DNA of 37,541 nucleotides from Candidatus Rokuibacteriota bacterium. Its GTDB lineage: Bacteria; Methylomirabilota; Methylomirabilia; Rokubacteriales; CSP1-6. The notes below the pieces were generated by a model. It had not been told where the DNA came from, searched no databases, and saw only the letters and a list, made by a program, of their open reading frames with translations. Within the stretch, counting starts at the first letter, position 1, and the number at the start of each line of letters is the position of its first letter. Positions 1-7,408 of the stretch are shown in pieces. The DNA is taken from positions 1-37,541 of the forward strand of contig QHSL01000010.1 in assembly GCA_003220435.1 (NCBI GenBank), given 5' to 3'. A program made the position numbers and the translations under genes.

Positions 1-228
1 ATTCAGCTCACGGTCTTCAAGATCGCGAAACTGAACAATCGCCGCGCCCAGACCCAGCTCACCGATCAGCGCCATGGCGTATGTCCAGACGCCCGCCAGC
101 GCCATCAGCCCGTAATCCGCGGGGTTCAGGAGTCGCGCGACCAGGAGCGCGGACAGCAACGAGGCGACCTGCACCACCCCCCGCGACCACACGACCCAGA
201 AGAGCGACCGGGCGACCCGATCCTTCAT
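1..228 (-). CDS. Wzx-type polysaccharide/lipid-linked oligosaccharide flippase, N-terminal fragment (runs off left edge)
   Basis: Only the first 76 codons are present; the frame stays open to base 1. The ATG at 228 lies 22 bp after the stop of the preceding GNAT gene, so it is the next gene of the minus-strand train. The protein starts MKDRVARSLFWVVWSRG, followed by a hydrophobic stretch, then ARLLNPADYGLMAL and a second hydrophobic stretch ending GELGLGAAIVQ. This N-terminal pattern (amphipathic start, 'ARLLxPxDYG' between the first two membrane helices, 'GLGxAIVQ') is typical of PST/MATE-like oligosaccharide flippases that move undecaprenyl-linked repeat units across the inner membrane. Inference: it exports the product assembled by the enzymes upstream. 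The call rests on the N-terminus only. Confidence 0.8.
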   Translation of the reverse strand, partial: MKDRVARSLFWVVWSRGVVQVASLLSALLVARLLNPADYGLMALAGVWTYAMALIGELGLGAAIVQFRDLEDRELN

Positions 229-250
229 CGGCAATGGACGCGACCCATCG

Positions 251-1342
251 TCACCGGGCTGCCCACCATTCCCCCTCCAGCCGCGTCAGAAACGCATCCC
301 CTCGATGGAGGGGCTCGAGCAATTCACGCCGTCTCGAATGCACCAGGGCCCACGAGCCAGCCCCCACATGCATGAGGCAGCGCTCGGCCAACAACGTCTC
401 GATCGATCCGGGGTCGAGCCGGCCGGAGACCGCGATGGCGCCTTGTCGCCAGGCGTCATGGAACAGATGCCTGACCACCCCACTCAGCGAACCCTTCTTG
501 GCCCCGAGCTGCACGACCTCGCTCATGCCGGCGGGCTTGAGATAGTAGAGGTACCAGCCGAGCGCTTGATCTGCGGCATCGCGCACCAGGACCTTCCGAA
601 ACTGCCCGCGGCCCTTCTTTTCGGCCAGGATCCCGAAGAGCCACTTCAGTGACTTCTCGTCGTACTCCGGCCGGAGCGCGCTGTCGCGCGAGGCGGCGGA
701 CACACACGCGAGGCATTCACTCTCGCGCAGCTCTTCCGCCGATGCGACTGGCCACGTGGGACGCGACGGCGGCGGCGCCAGCCGGGCGAGGAGCCGGTCG
801 GCCGCGAAACAAAAGGGCGTCAAGGCCATCGCCGCGATCGACCTCACTCCGTGCTGCTTCAAGAAGGACAGCGCGTATCGGCCCGGTCGAAGCGGGCGTG
901 TCCAGCGGACACTGTGGGGGAGCGAAGTGGTGCCGCCCAGTCTCTCCCAGATCGTTCGTGCCGAATCACTGCCCTCGGTGATGGACATCTCTTGCGGGCC
1001 GGAGAAGAACTCCTTGAGGAGCTGCAACCCGGCGCGCCCGCGTGCCCCCGGATGAACCATGAATTGAGAGGAGATCGCGACCTTCAGTGGCGCACCGTCT
1101 CTCACCATCGGCCGCGGGATCACGCCCAAAAACCCCCGAATCCGTCCGTCACCATCCTCGTACACCAGGCTGGGCAGCGCGGGATCGCGCCAGGGGTTGT
1201 TGAGGAACACCGCGGCGAAATGACTCAGGTATGAGTCGAGCCGCCAGGGGACGGCGGACTCGCTCGACCCGAACACCGTGCGGTTCAGCTCGGCCACCTG
1301 TTCCAGGTCGGTGTCCTTCACGAACGGCCGCACGCCGCTCAT
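251..1342 (-). CDS. GNAT-fold acyltransferase-like protein, 363 aa (paralogue A)
   Basis: 363 aa from ATG at 1342. The N-terminal ~115 residues resemble a GNAT domain: an opening 'VRPFVKDTDLEQVAELNRTVFG' type helix (quoted to 20: VRPFVKDTDLEQVAELNRTV), then PSLVYEDGDGRIRGFLGV and a VHP.ARGRAGLQLLKEF helix like an acyl-CoA-binding turn. A C-terminal half contains GWYLYYLKPAG.SEVVQ and ends HRGDAFLTRLEGEWW. Family knowledge: such proteins transfer acyl groups from acyl-CoA or acyl-ACP to amines. Its closest relative in the window is the 363-aa protein at 4708-5799 (same length, same PSLVYED, RPLRP.RYALS and HRGDAF.TRLEGEWW blocks). It lies between a gene relict (7 bp upstream) and the flippase. 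Substrate unknown; a role in N-acylating a sugar or amino acid is inferred. Confidence 0.75.
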   Translation of the reverse strand: MSGVRPFVKDTDLEQVAELNRTVFGSSESAVPWRLDSYLSHFAAVFLNNPWRDPALPSLVYEDGDGRIRGFLGVIPRPMVRDGAPLKVAISSQFMVHPGARGRAGLQLLKEFFSGPQEMSITEGSDSARTIWERLGGTTSLPHSVRWTRPLRPGRYALSFLKQHGVRSIAAMALTPFCFAADRLLARLAPPPSRPTWPVASAEELRESECLACVSAASRDSALRPEYDEKSLKWLFGILAEKKGRGQFRKVLVRDAADQALGWYLYYLKPAGMSEVVQLGAKKGSLSGVVRHLFHDAWRQGAIAVSGRLDPGSIETLLAERCLMHVGAGSWALVHSRRRELLEPLHRGDAFLTRLEGEWWAAR

Positions 1343-1349
1343 GCCGCGC

Positions 1350-1443
1350 TCAGCTCACCTTGCCATCGAAACGCGCGTGCATCACGCCGGCGATGCCGCC
1401 GTCAGCCGCGTATCGCGTCAGAAAAGCACCCCCTCGATATGCT
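1350..1443 (-). pseudogene. Relict 3' end of a third GNAT-type paralogue
   Basis: Between the methyltransferase stop (1444) and the GNAT start (1342), one frame reads YRGGAFLTRYAADGGIAGVM then HARFDGKVS and a TGA at 1350-1352. The first part matches the C-terminal signature of both 363-aa GNAT-type proteins (HRGDAFLTRLEGEWW). At DNA level a 26-nt stretch differs from the paralogue at 251-1342 at about three positions by hand count (TATCGAGGGGGTGCTTTTCT against CATCGAGGGGATGCGTTTCT, then CGACGCG-type sequence in both). There is no start codon, and the remainder of the gene is replaced by the methyltransferase. I read this as the tail of a deleted or recombined copy. The alternative is that the tail of the downstream copy was duplicated. 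Confidence 0.55.
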
Positions 1444-2199
1444 CTATCGTGCGAGGACCAACAGTCGCCACTTTCCCATCACACGTGCCGCCAGATCTCT
1501 GTGGATCGAGAACAGGATCCGACTCGGCCAGCCGAGGATCCCTCTCGCGGTGAAGCCGAGCAGCTTTCTGGCCAGTCTTCGGGGGTTATTCTTGTTTTCA
1601 TCCCAGACGAATCGCAGAGAATTGGCCTGCCACGTGTACACGTAGTCGATGACCTCGTAACCGACGTCCTTCAGCATCTGAATTGCGACGTCCTTCGTGA
1701 AGTAGTGGACGTGTCCGTAGGCGTCTCGAAACTCGATCAGCTGGCCGAGCAGGACGGTTCGCACCGATATATCCAGCGGGATTTGGATTATTTTGTATTC
1801 GCTCCTCGGCCGTATCTCTCTCAGGAAGCTGAAATAATCCTCCAGATGTTCGAGCACGTCCATGACCAGAATGAGATCGAAGTGCGCGCCTTCCTCCTGT
1901 CGAATGTCCGCCAGTTTGAAATGAAGTCTTTCGTTCGCCCGACGTTGAGCAAGCTCAAAGGCCTGCGGAGAGATCTCATACCCCCAACACGTGCATCCTT
2001 CGTCCATTCCATCCTGTACCAGCCGCAGCATCTCTCCAGCCCCGCACCCCACATCGCAGATCGTCTTCGGGGCAATCCCATTCTTCGCCATCATGCGAAG
2101 AACGTACTTTGCCTTCCACGGGGATTCGTCGGTATGCCACAGCGGGTTCTTCTCGAGGTACACGCCACCCGTGTAGAGTTCTTGGGGCATGCCCGCCAT
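1444..2199 (-). CDS. Class I SAM-dependent methyltransferase
   Basis: About 251 aa from ATG at 2199; a GTG at 2202 directly follows the upstream TAG and an ATG at 2190 is also possible. SAM-binding motif I is seen as ICDVGCGAGEMLRL, motif II as WGYEISPQAFELAQ, and the post-II/III region as FDLILVMDVLEHLEDY, followed by a YGHVHYFTKD segment. This is the Methyltransf_11/23-type layout found in many glycan and natural-product clusters. It probably methylates a small hydroxyl, amine or carboxyl acceptor, but the acceptor cannot be read from sequence. Start-to-stop contact with the FAD oxidoreductase suggests co-translation. Its base composition looks less GC-rich than its neighbours, a possible sign of separate acquisition. 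Confidence 0.85.
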   Translation of the reverse strand: MAGMPQELYTGGVYLEKNPLWHTDESPWKAKYVLRMMAKNGIAPKTICDVGCGAGEMLRLVQDGMDEGCTCWGYEISPQAFELAQRRANERLHFKLADIRQEEGAHFDLILVMDVLEHLEDYFSFLREIRPRSEYKIIQIPLDISVRTVLLGQLIEFRDAYGHVHYFTKDVAIQMLKDVGYEVIDYVYTWQANSLRFVWDENKNNPRRLARKLLGFTARGILGWPSRILFSIHRDLAARVMGKWRLLVLAR

Positions 2200-2202
2200 C
2201 AC

Positions 2203-3423
2203 CTAGCGTTCGATCCTTCTTCGCGCCACCGAGCCCGCGACGCGCCGTGCCGTCGCCCTACACCCCGCGACAAAGCGGTACAGGGGGCCGAAGGCGCGCA
2301 CCGCGGTCAGCCCGACAAAGTACAACCCCGACACGCTGCTCTCGAACCAGGGACTCAGGATTGGAACACTCATATCGGTTTCGATTGCCGCCCGCAGCGA
2401 GGGGTGGATCATCCTCAGCTTGTTGATATCGACCTGGTATCCAGTCGCCAGAATCACGTGGTCGGCTCTCACCTTCCCGCCGTCAGAGATGGTCACGTCG
2501 ACCTTCCCGCCGACCGTCTCCATCTTCACGACCGTCTGGCCTTCGTGCCTGGTCGCCTTGCCGATCACCCGATCCCTCAACCAGTCGGAGGCCGCGGCGC
2601 TGTAATAATTGCGAATGGCCTTGTCTTTGCGATGTTGAGCGAAGCGGTAGAAGAGATAGGGCGCATTCTCCAGAATCCAGTATTTCCAGCCAGGGGCGAT
2701 GCTCGCGTTCGGAGCCAGGATCTGTTCGAACATGCCACGCTCGCTCGCTCGATCGGGAGCCAGCCAGACAATTGGCCGACGCGACACGACGTGGACGGTG
2801 GCCCCAGCCTCGTGCAGGAGCGCGCTGAACTCTATCGCGCTCTGTCCGCCCCCGATGACGACAAGCTGCTGTCCCTCGAAGCGGCTGAAGTCATTGTGAT
2901 CACATGAATGCGAGACCAGTCCAGCAGGCAGACGGTACCTCTCCGGCCGATCGGCATAGTCATAGAGGCCGGTCGCCATGACGACTGCCGCACTCTGTAT
3001 CTTGCGCCCGTCCTCTAACGTCAGCTGAAAGTGATCGTTTTGACGCGCGATCGAGGACACGTAGGTGGCATCGACGTTCGGCACCGCACGTTCCTGGAAC
3101 CAGAGGCCATAGTCGATGAAGGCCTCGATCGGAACGGGGTAACATTTCTCATATCTCGACTCCCTGAAGAAGCGCGCAAACCCAAACTGTCGACGCGGAT
3201 CGGAGAGGTTGGTGGCCCACCAGTGGGAACGCAAAAGCATGCCGTTGGGCATGTGATCACGCCACAGTTCCAACGTCTTGCCGAAGACGGCGACCGCCAG
3301 TCCGCGCTCGAGCAGATGGGCCGCCGTCGAGAGACCGTACGGTCCCGCGCCGACAACCACCGCGTCATATCGCGGCGCAGATGTGGACCGCTGGGAGACG
3401 TGCATTCCCGGTAGAGCACTCAC
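2203..3423 (-). CDS. FAD/NAD(P)-dependent monooxygenase-like oxidoreductase
   Basis: 406 aa. The start is GTG at 3423, overlapping the upstream TGA as GTGA (4-bp overlap), so translation is probably coupled; an internal ATG lies at codon 7. The FAD-binding dinucleotide motif is VVVGAGPYGLS (residues ~23-32). A second Rossmann motif for NAD(P)H is VVIGGGQSAIE (~188-198), and the C-terminal ATGY flavin motif is ILATGYQVD. The arrangement matches the flavin-containing monooxygenase / N-hydroxylase superfamily (FMO, BVMO, ornithine N5-hydroxylase relatives). Likely reaction: NAD(P)H-dependent oxygenation of N, S or a carbonyl on the pathway intermediate. Together with the LLM monooxygenase at 16092 this gives the locus two flavin oxygenases. 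Confidence 0.85.
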   Translation of the reverse strand: MSALPGMHVSQRSTSAPRYDAVVVGAGPYGLSTAAHLLERGLAVAVFGKTLELWRDHMPNGMLLRSHWWATNLSDPRRQFGFARFFRESRYEKCYPVPIEAFIDYGLWFQERAVPNVDATYVSSIARQNDHFQLTLEDGRKIQSAAVVMATGLYDYADRPERYRLPAGLVSHSCDHNDFSRFEGQQLVVIGGGQSAIEFSALLHEAGATVHVVSRRPIVWLAPDRASERGMFEQILAPNASIAPGWKYWILENAPYLFYRFAQHRKDKAIRNYYSAAASDWLRDRVIGKATRHEGQTVVKMETVGGKVDVTISDGGKVRADHVILATGYQVDINKLRMIHPSLRAAIETDMSVPILSPWFESSVSGLYFVGLTAVRAFGPLYRFVAGCRATARRVAGSVARRRIER

Positions 3424-4640
3424 GAGAAGATGTTCCTCGAACGGGACAGTGTTTCCCGAATGACTTTCCCCGCCAAGCTACGCGTGAAATGGGAAGCTGC
3501 TTTGACGGCAGGCAGAGGGTCTCTCCAATCGACATAGTCGTACCGCATCAGTCTGAAACACGAGAGACCAAAGGCCAGGACCGCCTGTACGGGTGGCGCG
3601 ACTCCGGGCCTGCCTCGCTGCTGGAGCGCAGCGATCGTCGTCATGATGTCTCCCCTGAGATCTCGCATCCAGCCCCCAATGCGATAGTCTTCGACCTTAT
3701 CGATGGACCCTCCGGTCGCCCACTGATACAGCAGATAGGGAAAATCGACCCCGCATCGTACGGCGATCTCAACTGATGCGGAGAGCCGCGGGTTGATCTC
3801 CATCAGGTACGGTACATGGTTACTGTCACGCCGGAACTCGACTTCTGAGTAGCCCTCGAGGTCCAGTTCCCGCACAAGCGATTCGGCCTGAGCGCCTATG
3901 TCAGGCGGAACGACAATGCTCTGGCGTAATACCGAATTCCCGCCCAGCGGCGGTTCTGTTCGCTTTGCCCACTGCGCGAAGCGCGCATACATGTTGCCGT
4001 GGGCATACAGAAAACTTACCGCCTCGCGCCTCCCCGAGAGCAGTTGCTGGAACAGTGTGACTCCGCCCCAGCGCGTTAGCTCGGCGACGACCCGACGGGC
4101 TTCATCGGGACTCGCAACGACCCGGGGGACGACGCGCGTTCCCCCTTGTCCATGCCATAACCACGACTCGCAAGGTTTGACGACGGCCGGTAACCCTATT
4201 TCCTTCACCGCCATCGGAACCGCGTCGACCGTGCGAACGACGAGAGCGCGAGGTACGTTGATCCCCAGTCGCTTCGCCACGGCCAAGGTCCGCTCTTTAT
4301 TGACCGCAATGGTCAGCGCCCGTTCGTTCGCCAGGGCAATGCGTACTCGTTGTTCCACGCGAGCGCGATGCTGGCGAAGCAGGGCGATCGTGCCATCATG
4401 CGAGGGGATGAGCACTCGCGCACCTGTACGCTCCAGCAACGGCTCCAGGAAGCCGAGGTAGGCGCCTGTCGTGTCGACAGCAGGGCACAGAAATCCTCGC
4501 TGACACCAGCGCGACGAAAACGCTGGCGTCTCGCTCGAGGTCTCCAATGCCGCCACAGATAACGCCCGCCGACCGAGTGAGCGCACGGTGACAAGCGACT
4601 GCCTCAAACCTGCGTCAAGTACCAGTGCGTCGAATGCCAT
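3420..4640 (-). CDS. ATP-grasp carboxylate-amine/thiol ligase
   Basis: 406 aa. The open frame extends far upstream without protein-like sequence, so I place the start at ATG 4640, which has GGAGAG about ten bases before it. ATP-grasp signatures: lysine in PAVVKPCESWLWHGQGG (K155), the GYSEVEFRRD strand (~263-271), and the Mg-ATP motif LMEINPRLSAS (E281, N283, R285). The N-terminal ~115 residues are a preATP-grasp Rossmann-like domain with the fold of carbamoyl-phosphate-synthase-like ligases (IPSHDGTIALL). Members activate a carboxylate as acyl phosphate and couple it to an amine or other nucleophile. Inference: it joins an amino acid or other acid to the product. It follows the GNAT gene by 67 bp and overlaps the FAD oxidoreductase. 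Confidence 0.85.
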   Translation of the reverse strand: MAFDALVLDAGLRQSLVTVRSLGRRALSVAALETSSETPAFSSRWCQRGFLCPAVDTTGAYLGFLEPLLERTGARVLIPSHDGTIALLRQHRARVEQRVRIALANERALTIAVNKERTLAVAKRLGINVPRALVVRTVDAVPMAVKEIGLPAVVKPCESWLWHGQGGTRVVPRVVASPDEARRVVAELTRWGGVTLFQQLLSGRREAVSFLYAHGNMYARFAQWAKRTEPPLGGNSVLRQSIVVPPDIGAQAESLVRELDLEGYSEVEFRRDSNHVPYLMEINPRLSASVEIAVRCGVDFPYLLYQWATGGSIDKVEDYRIGGWMRDLRGDIMTTIAALQQRGRPGVAPPVQAVLAFGLSCFRLMRYDYVDWRDPLPAVKAASHFTRSLAGKVIRETLSRSRNIFS

Positions 4641-4707
4641 TCGGACCGGACTCTCCACGATCAGCCCGACCCCACCGCGGCGGGGCCAGGTGAACGATGA
4701 GCTGGAC

Positions 4708-5799
4708 TCAAGTGAGGATGAAGCCGACCCACCACTCGCCCTCCAGTCGCGTGATGAAGGCGTCTCCCCGGTGGATGGCCTGGAGCAGGTCCCCTCGCCG
4801 GGAGTGAACCAACAACCCCGGGCCGCCGTCGTGGCGGAAGAGGCAGCCCGCGCGCGTGAGGGCGGGAAAGGCCGCGGGGTCGAGCTGACCGGTGAGCGCC
4901 GTGGCGCCCCCGCGCCACGCGTGGGCGAAGAGGTGGTCGAGGACCGCACCGGCGCAAGCAGCCGAAGCACCCACCTGCACGACCTCGCTCGTCCCGGCCG
5001 GGTTGAGGTAGTAGAAATACCAGCCGGCGACCTCTCCGGAGGGTCGGCGAACAACGACCTTCTGGAAGGCGCCGGCTCCCGGCTTGCTGGCCATCAGATC
5101 GAGCAGCCACTTCGCAGAGTTGCGATCGTAGTGCGGTCGCAGCGACCGGTCGCGCACCACGTCGTCGAGGCTCTCGACGAACGTGTCGACGTCGAGCTCC
5201 TCCCCGGCAAGATCCGACGGCGGGATGCGGAACGGGTTGGTCCGGACGCGCGCGGCCAGCGTGTCCAGGGCACGACAGAAGGGCGCGAGCGCGGACACCG
5301 GCAGCGCTGACAGCCCGCCGCGTCTCAGGGACGACAACGCATATCGCGCCGGACGGAGGGGGCGCAGCCAGCGCACGCCGTAGAACGGCGAGGGCACGCC
5401 CCCGATCGCCTCGAAGATCCGGCGCGACACGTGCGCGCCCTGGGCGAGAACGAGATCCTGGGGGCCCGACAGGAACGCCTTCACGAGCTCGACGCTGACC
5501 GGGGCCGCGCGGCGTCCCGGCTCGATCATGACGGTGTGGCTGACGACGGCGCGGACCGGCTCACCCGCGATCGACATCGGGCGCGGCATGACACCGATGC
5601 AACCCACGACCCGCCCGTGCTCGTCTTCGTACACGAGCGAGGGCAGCGCCTCGTCCCGCCACGGATGGTCCCACAAGACTGCGTGGAGCGTATCTTCGAG
5701 CCAGCCCGGCGGGGCTGTGGACGCCGATCCGAAGACCCGTCGGTAGAGGTCGGCGATCTGCACGATGTCGGCTTGGGCCAGTGGCCGAACGCGTCCCAT
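4708..5799 (-). CDS. GNAT-fold acyltransferase-like protein, 363 aa (paralogue B)
   Basis: 363 aa from ATG at 5799, five bases after the stop of the Wzy/ligase-like gene. It is clearly homologous along its whole length to the protein at 251-1342: both share the PW..PALPSLVYEDE/D.GR opening region, the IEPGRR/VHPGAR segment where a GNAT pantetheine-binding loop would sit, RPLRPARYALS in the centre, GWYFYYLNPAGTSEVVQ, and HRGDAFITRLEGEWW at the end. The GNAT assignment rests on this general pattern, not on a strong motif. Duplicate acyltransferases in one operon usually act on different acceptors or with different donors; here the two carrier proteins and two ligases could supply two donors. 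That pairing is inference. Confidence 0.75.
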   Translation of the reverse strand: MGRVRPLAQADIVQIADLYRRVFGSASTAPPGWLEDTLHAVLWDHPWRDEALPSLVYEDEHGRVVGCIGVMPRPMSIAGEPVRAVVSHTVMIEPGRRAAPVSVELVKAFLSGPQDLVLAQGAHVSRRIFEAIGGVPSPFYGVRWLRPLRPARYALSSLRRGGLSALPVSALAPFCRALDTLAARVRTNPFRIPPSDLAGEELDVDTFVESLDDVVRDRSLRPHYDRNSAKWLLDLMASKPGAGAFQKVVVRRPSGEVAGWYFYYLNPAGTSEVVQVGASAACAGAVLDHLFAHAWRGGATALTGQLDPAAFPALTRAGCLFRHDGGPGLLVHSRRGDLLQAIHRGDAFITRLEGEWWVGFILT

Positions 5800-5804
5800 C
5801 GTGG

Positions 5805-7109
5805 TCAGGCAGCCTTCAGGTGCTTGTCATCGCCGATGACCCTCACCGCCACGGCCATCCCGGCCACGTAATAGAAGTACATGTGGTAGCCGACCGGGTG
5901 GAAGAGCGCCCCGACCGAGAAAGCGACGAGGCTCACCTGGACCGCTTCCGCGAGACAGAAGAGCTCGCGCAGAGCGGGCACTCCCACAACGCGCCGCTGG
6001 ACCCGGCGGACGGACTTGACGCACTCCACCAAGAGGAGCCCGAACAGCAAGAGTCCGGGGAGCCCGAGCTCGACCGCGTACTCGAGGTACACATTGTGCA
6101 CCGCCGTCCAGTAGCCTTGACGCGTCTGGTAGAGGGCGAGCGCGTTCATGCCGACGCCGGCACCGGTGACCGGGTTGTCGAGCACGAGGCGCACGGCATC
6201 GCCCGCATCGTTCCACCGCAGCTTGGCCGAGCCGGTCGGATCGGCATCGATGTGGGTGATGTTGCTAATCCGGTCGAGATAGCCGGCCGGAAGGAATGGC
6301 AGACAGGCGAGCACGGCGAGCACCGCCAGGCATGCCCAGATACGCTCCGGCCGCCGGCCGACCTTCCAGACGTAGACGGCAAAGACGGTCGCGAGGGTCA
6401 CGAAACCCCCGCGCGAGAACGTGACGATGACGGCGGCGACATCGGCAGCGACCACGGCGAGCAGGAGGTTGCGGATCGGCCGCCGCTTGGCGGTCAACGC
6501 CAGCGCTACGCTCAAGGGGATGAGCAGGTTGAGCATCAGAGCCAGGTCGTTGGGGTTACCGGTGAGCGGAGCTTGGTAGCCGAGAATGCGTTTCACGGGC
6601 GGCCCACCAGGAAGGAAGGCCCCGTCGAGGAAGTTATCCATCGCCGTCAGCGCCAGGGGAACCGACATCAGGGTGAGCGCCCACGCGAGCTGGTGGAGCC
6701 TCCTCAGCGTCGACACCGTGTTGGCCAGGAGCCAGAAGATCGCCAGTGATCTCAAATAGAAGCCGAGGAACTCGACGCTTCCTCCCGGCCAGACGGACAG
6801 GGGCACCGTGCCCACCGCCCACGCCAGCAGGCCGGCGGCGATCCCTATCTCGCGGGTGAGGACCGTGAGCGGCTCACGGCGCATGACCCGGTCGACGAGG
6901 TGGCCGATCAGAGCCGTGGCGCCTGTCACCAGCGCCAAGCGGAGGGGGACGAGCACCGGGAACTGCTCCTGGGGAGCCACCAGCAGGATGAAGGAGAAGG
7001 CCGTCAGCGCCCAGAAGGGAACGGCGCTCCGCTCGGCCTCGGGCTCGATCGCGATGGCCGGAGGGCCGGTGTCGAGATCAGGGCGCCACCATGGGCGGCT
7101 CACTGACAT
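5805..7109 (-). CDS. O-antigen ligase / Wzy-type polymerase-like membrane protein
   Basis: 434 aa from ATG at 7109, which overlaps the upstream ACP stop by one base (TGATG). It has about ten to twelve hydrophobic segments. The Wzy_C/WaaL family signature is plain: SRGGFVTL (~residue 200) at the end of a membrane helix, a long periplasmic loop, then AVHNVYLEYAVELGLPGLLL. The conserved Arg and His (R of SRGG, H of HNVYLE) are the positions needed for glycan ligation or polymerisation in this family. It acts on undecaprenyl-linked glycan in the inner membrane, facing the periplasm. With the flippase at the far end of the operon it indicates a Wzx/Wzy-type export route. Ligase and polymerase cannot be told apart by sequence alone. 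Confidence 0.85.
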   Translation of the reverse strand: MSVSRPWWRPDLDTGPPAIAIEPEAERSAVPFWALTAFSFILLVAPQEQFPVLVPLRLALVTGATALIGHLVDRVMRREPLTVLTREIGIAAGLLAWAVGTVPLSVWPGGSVEFLGFYLRSLAIFWLLANTVSTLRRLHQLAWALTLMSVPLALTAMDNFLDGAFLPGGPPVKRILGYQAPLTGNPNDLALMLNLLIPLSVALALTAKRRPIRNLLLAVVAADVAAVIVTFSRGGFVTLATVFAVYVWKVGRRPERIWACLAVLAVLACLPFLPAGYLDRISNITHIDADPTGSAKLRWNDAGDAVRLVLDNPVTGAGVGMNALALYQTRQGYWTAVHNVYLEYAVELGLPGLLLFGLLLVECVKSVRRVQRRVVGVPALRELFCLAEAVQVSLVAFSVGALFHPVGYHMYFYYVAGMAVAVRVIGDDKHLKAA

Positions 7110-7408
7110 CAGCGTGTGGCCATCGAAGAGCCGCCGCCGCGGCCGGGCTGGGCGGAGCTGGAGGCAACGACCTTGCTGATGCCGTTGATGGTCGTAAAGT
7201 CCTCGCTCATGAGGACGTCCTCGTCGACCTGGACGTCGAACGTGGATTCGGCGAACGTGACCAGTTGCACAAACCCGACCGAATCCACAAAGCCGCACTC
7301 GAAGAGGTGCGCGTCCCGCGTGAACATCGGGTCGTTGTCTGCGACCTGAAACTCTGTACGAATGAACCGTTCGATCGCCTCGGCAATACTAGTGGGCGAG
7401 AAAGCCAT
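7109..7408 (-). CDS. Acyl/peptidyl carrier protein (ACP 2)
   Basis: 99 aa, start ATG at 7408, 20 bp inside the 3' end of the asparagine-synthase-like gene. The attachment motif FVDSVGFVQLV places the phosphopantetheine serine at S43; helix I is IAEAIERFIRTEF and the helix II-III region is FDVQVDEDVLMSEDFTTING. The C-terminus carries a ~15-residue Ser/Gly/Arg-rich tail. Carrier proteins of this kind, found next to AMP-forming ligases, hold an acyl or aminoacyl thioester. Its position directly after ligase, aminotransferase and amidotransferase suggests it carries the substrate of those enzymes. Confidence 0.88.
   Translation of the reverse strand: MAFSPTSIAEAIERFIRTEFQVADNDPMFTRDAHLFECGFVDSVGFVQLVTFAESTFDVQVDEDVLMSEDFTTINGISKVVASSSAQPGRGGGSSMATR

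Noticed and set aside
1231-2907. Long plus-strand open frame (558 codons) across the GNAT, methyltransferase and FAD oxidoreductase genes
   Set aside because: It is antisense to genes with clear family motifs, shows no motifs itself, and is a normal by-product of GC-rich coding sequence.
4641-5054. N-terminal extension of the ATP-grasp frame up to 5054
   Set aside because: The extension is Ser/Arg/Pro-rich, overlaps the GNAT-type gene in another frame and has no ribosome-binding site; ATG 4640 fits the family.
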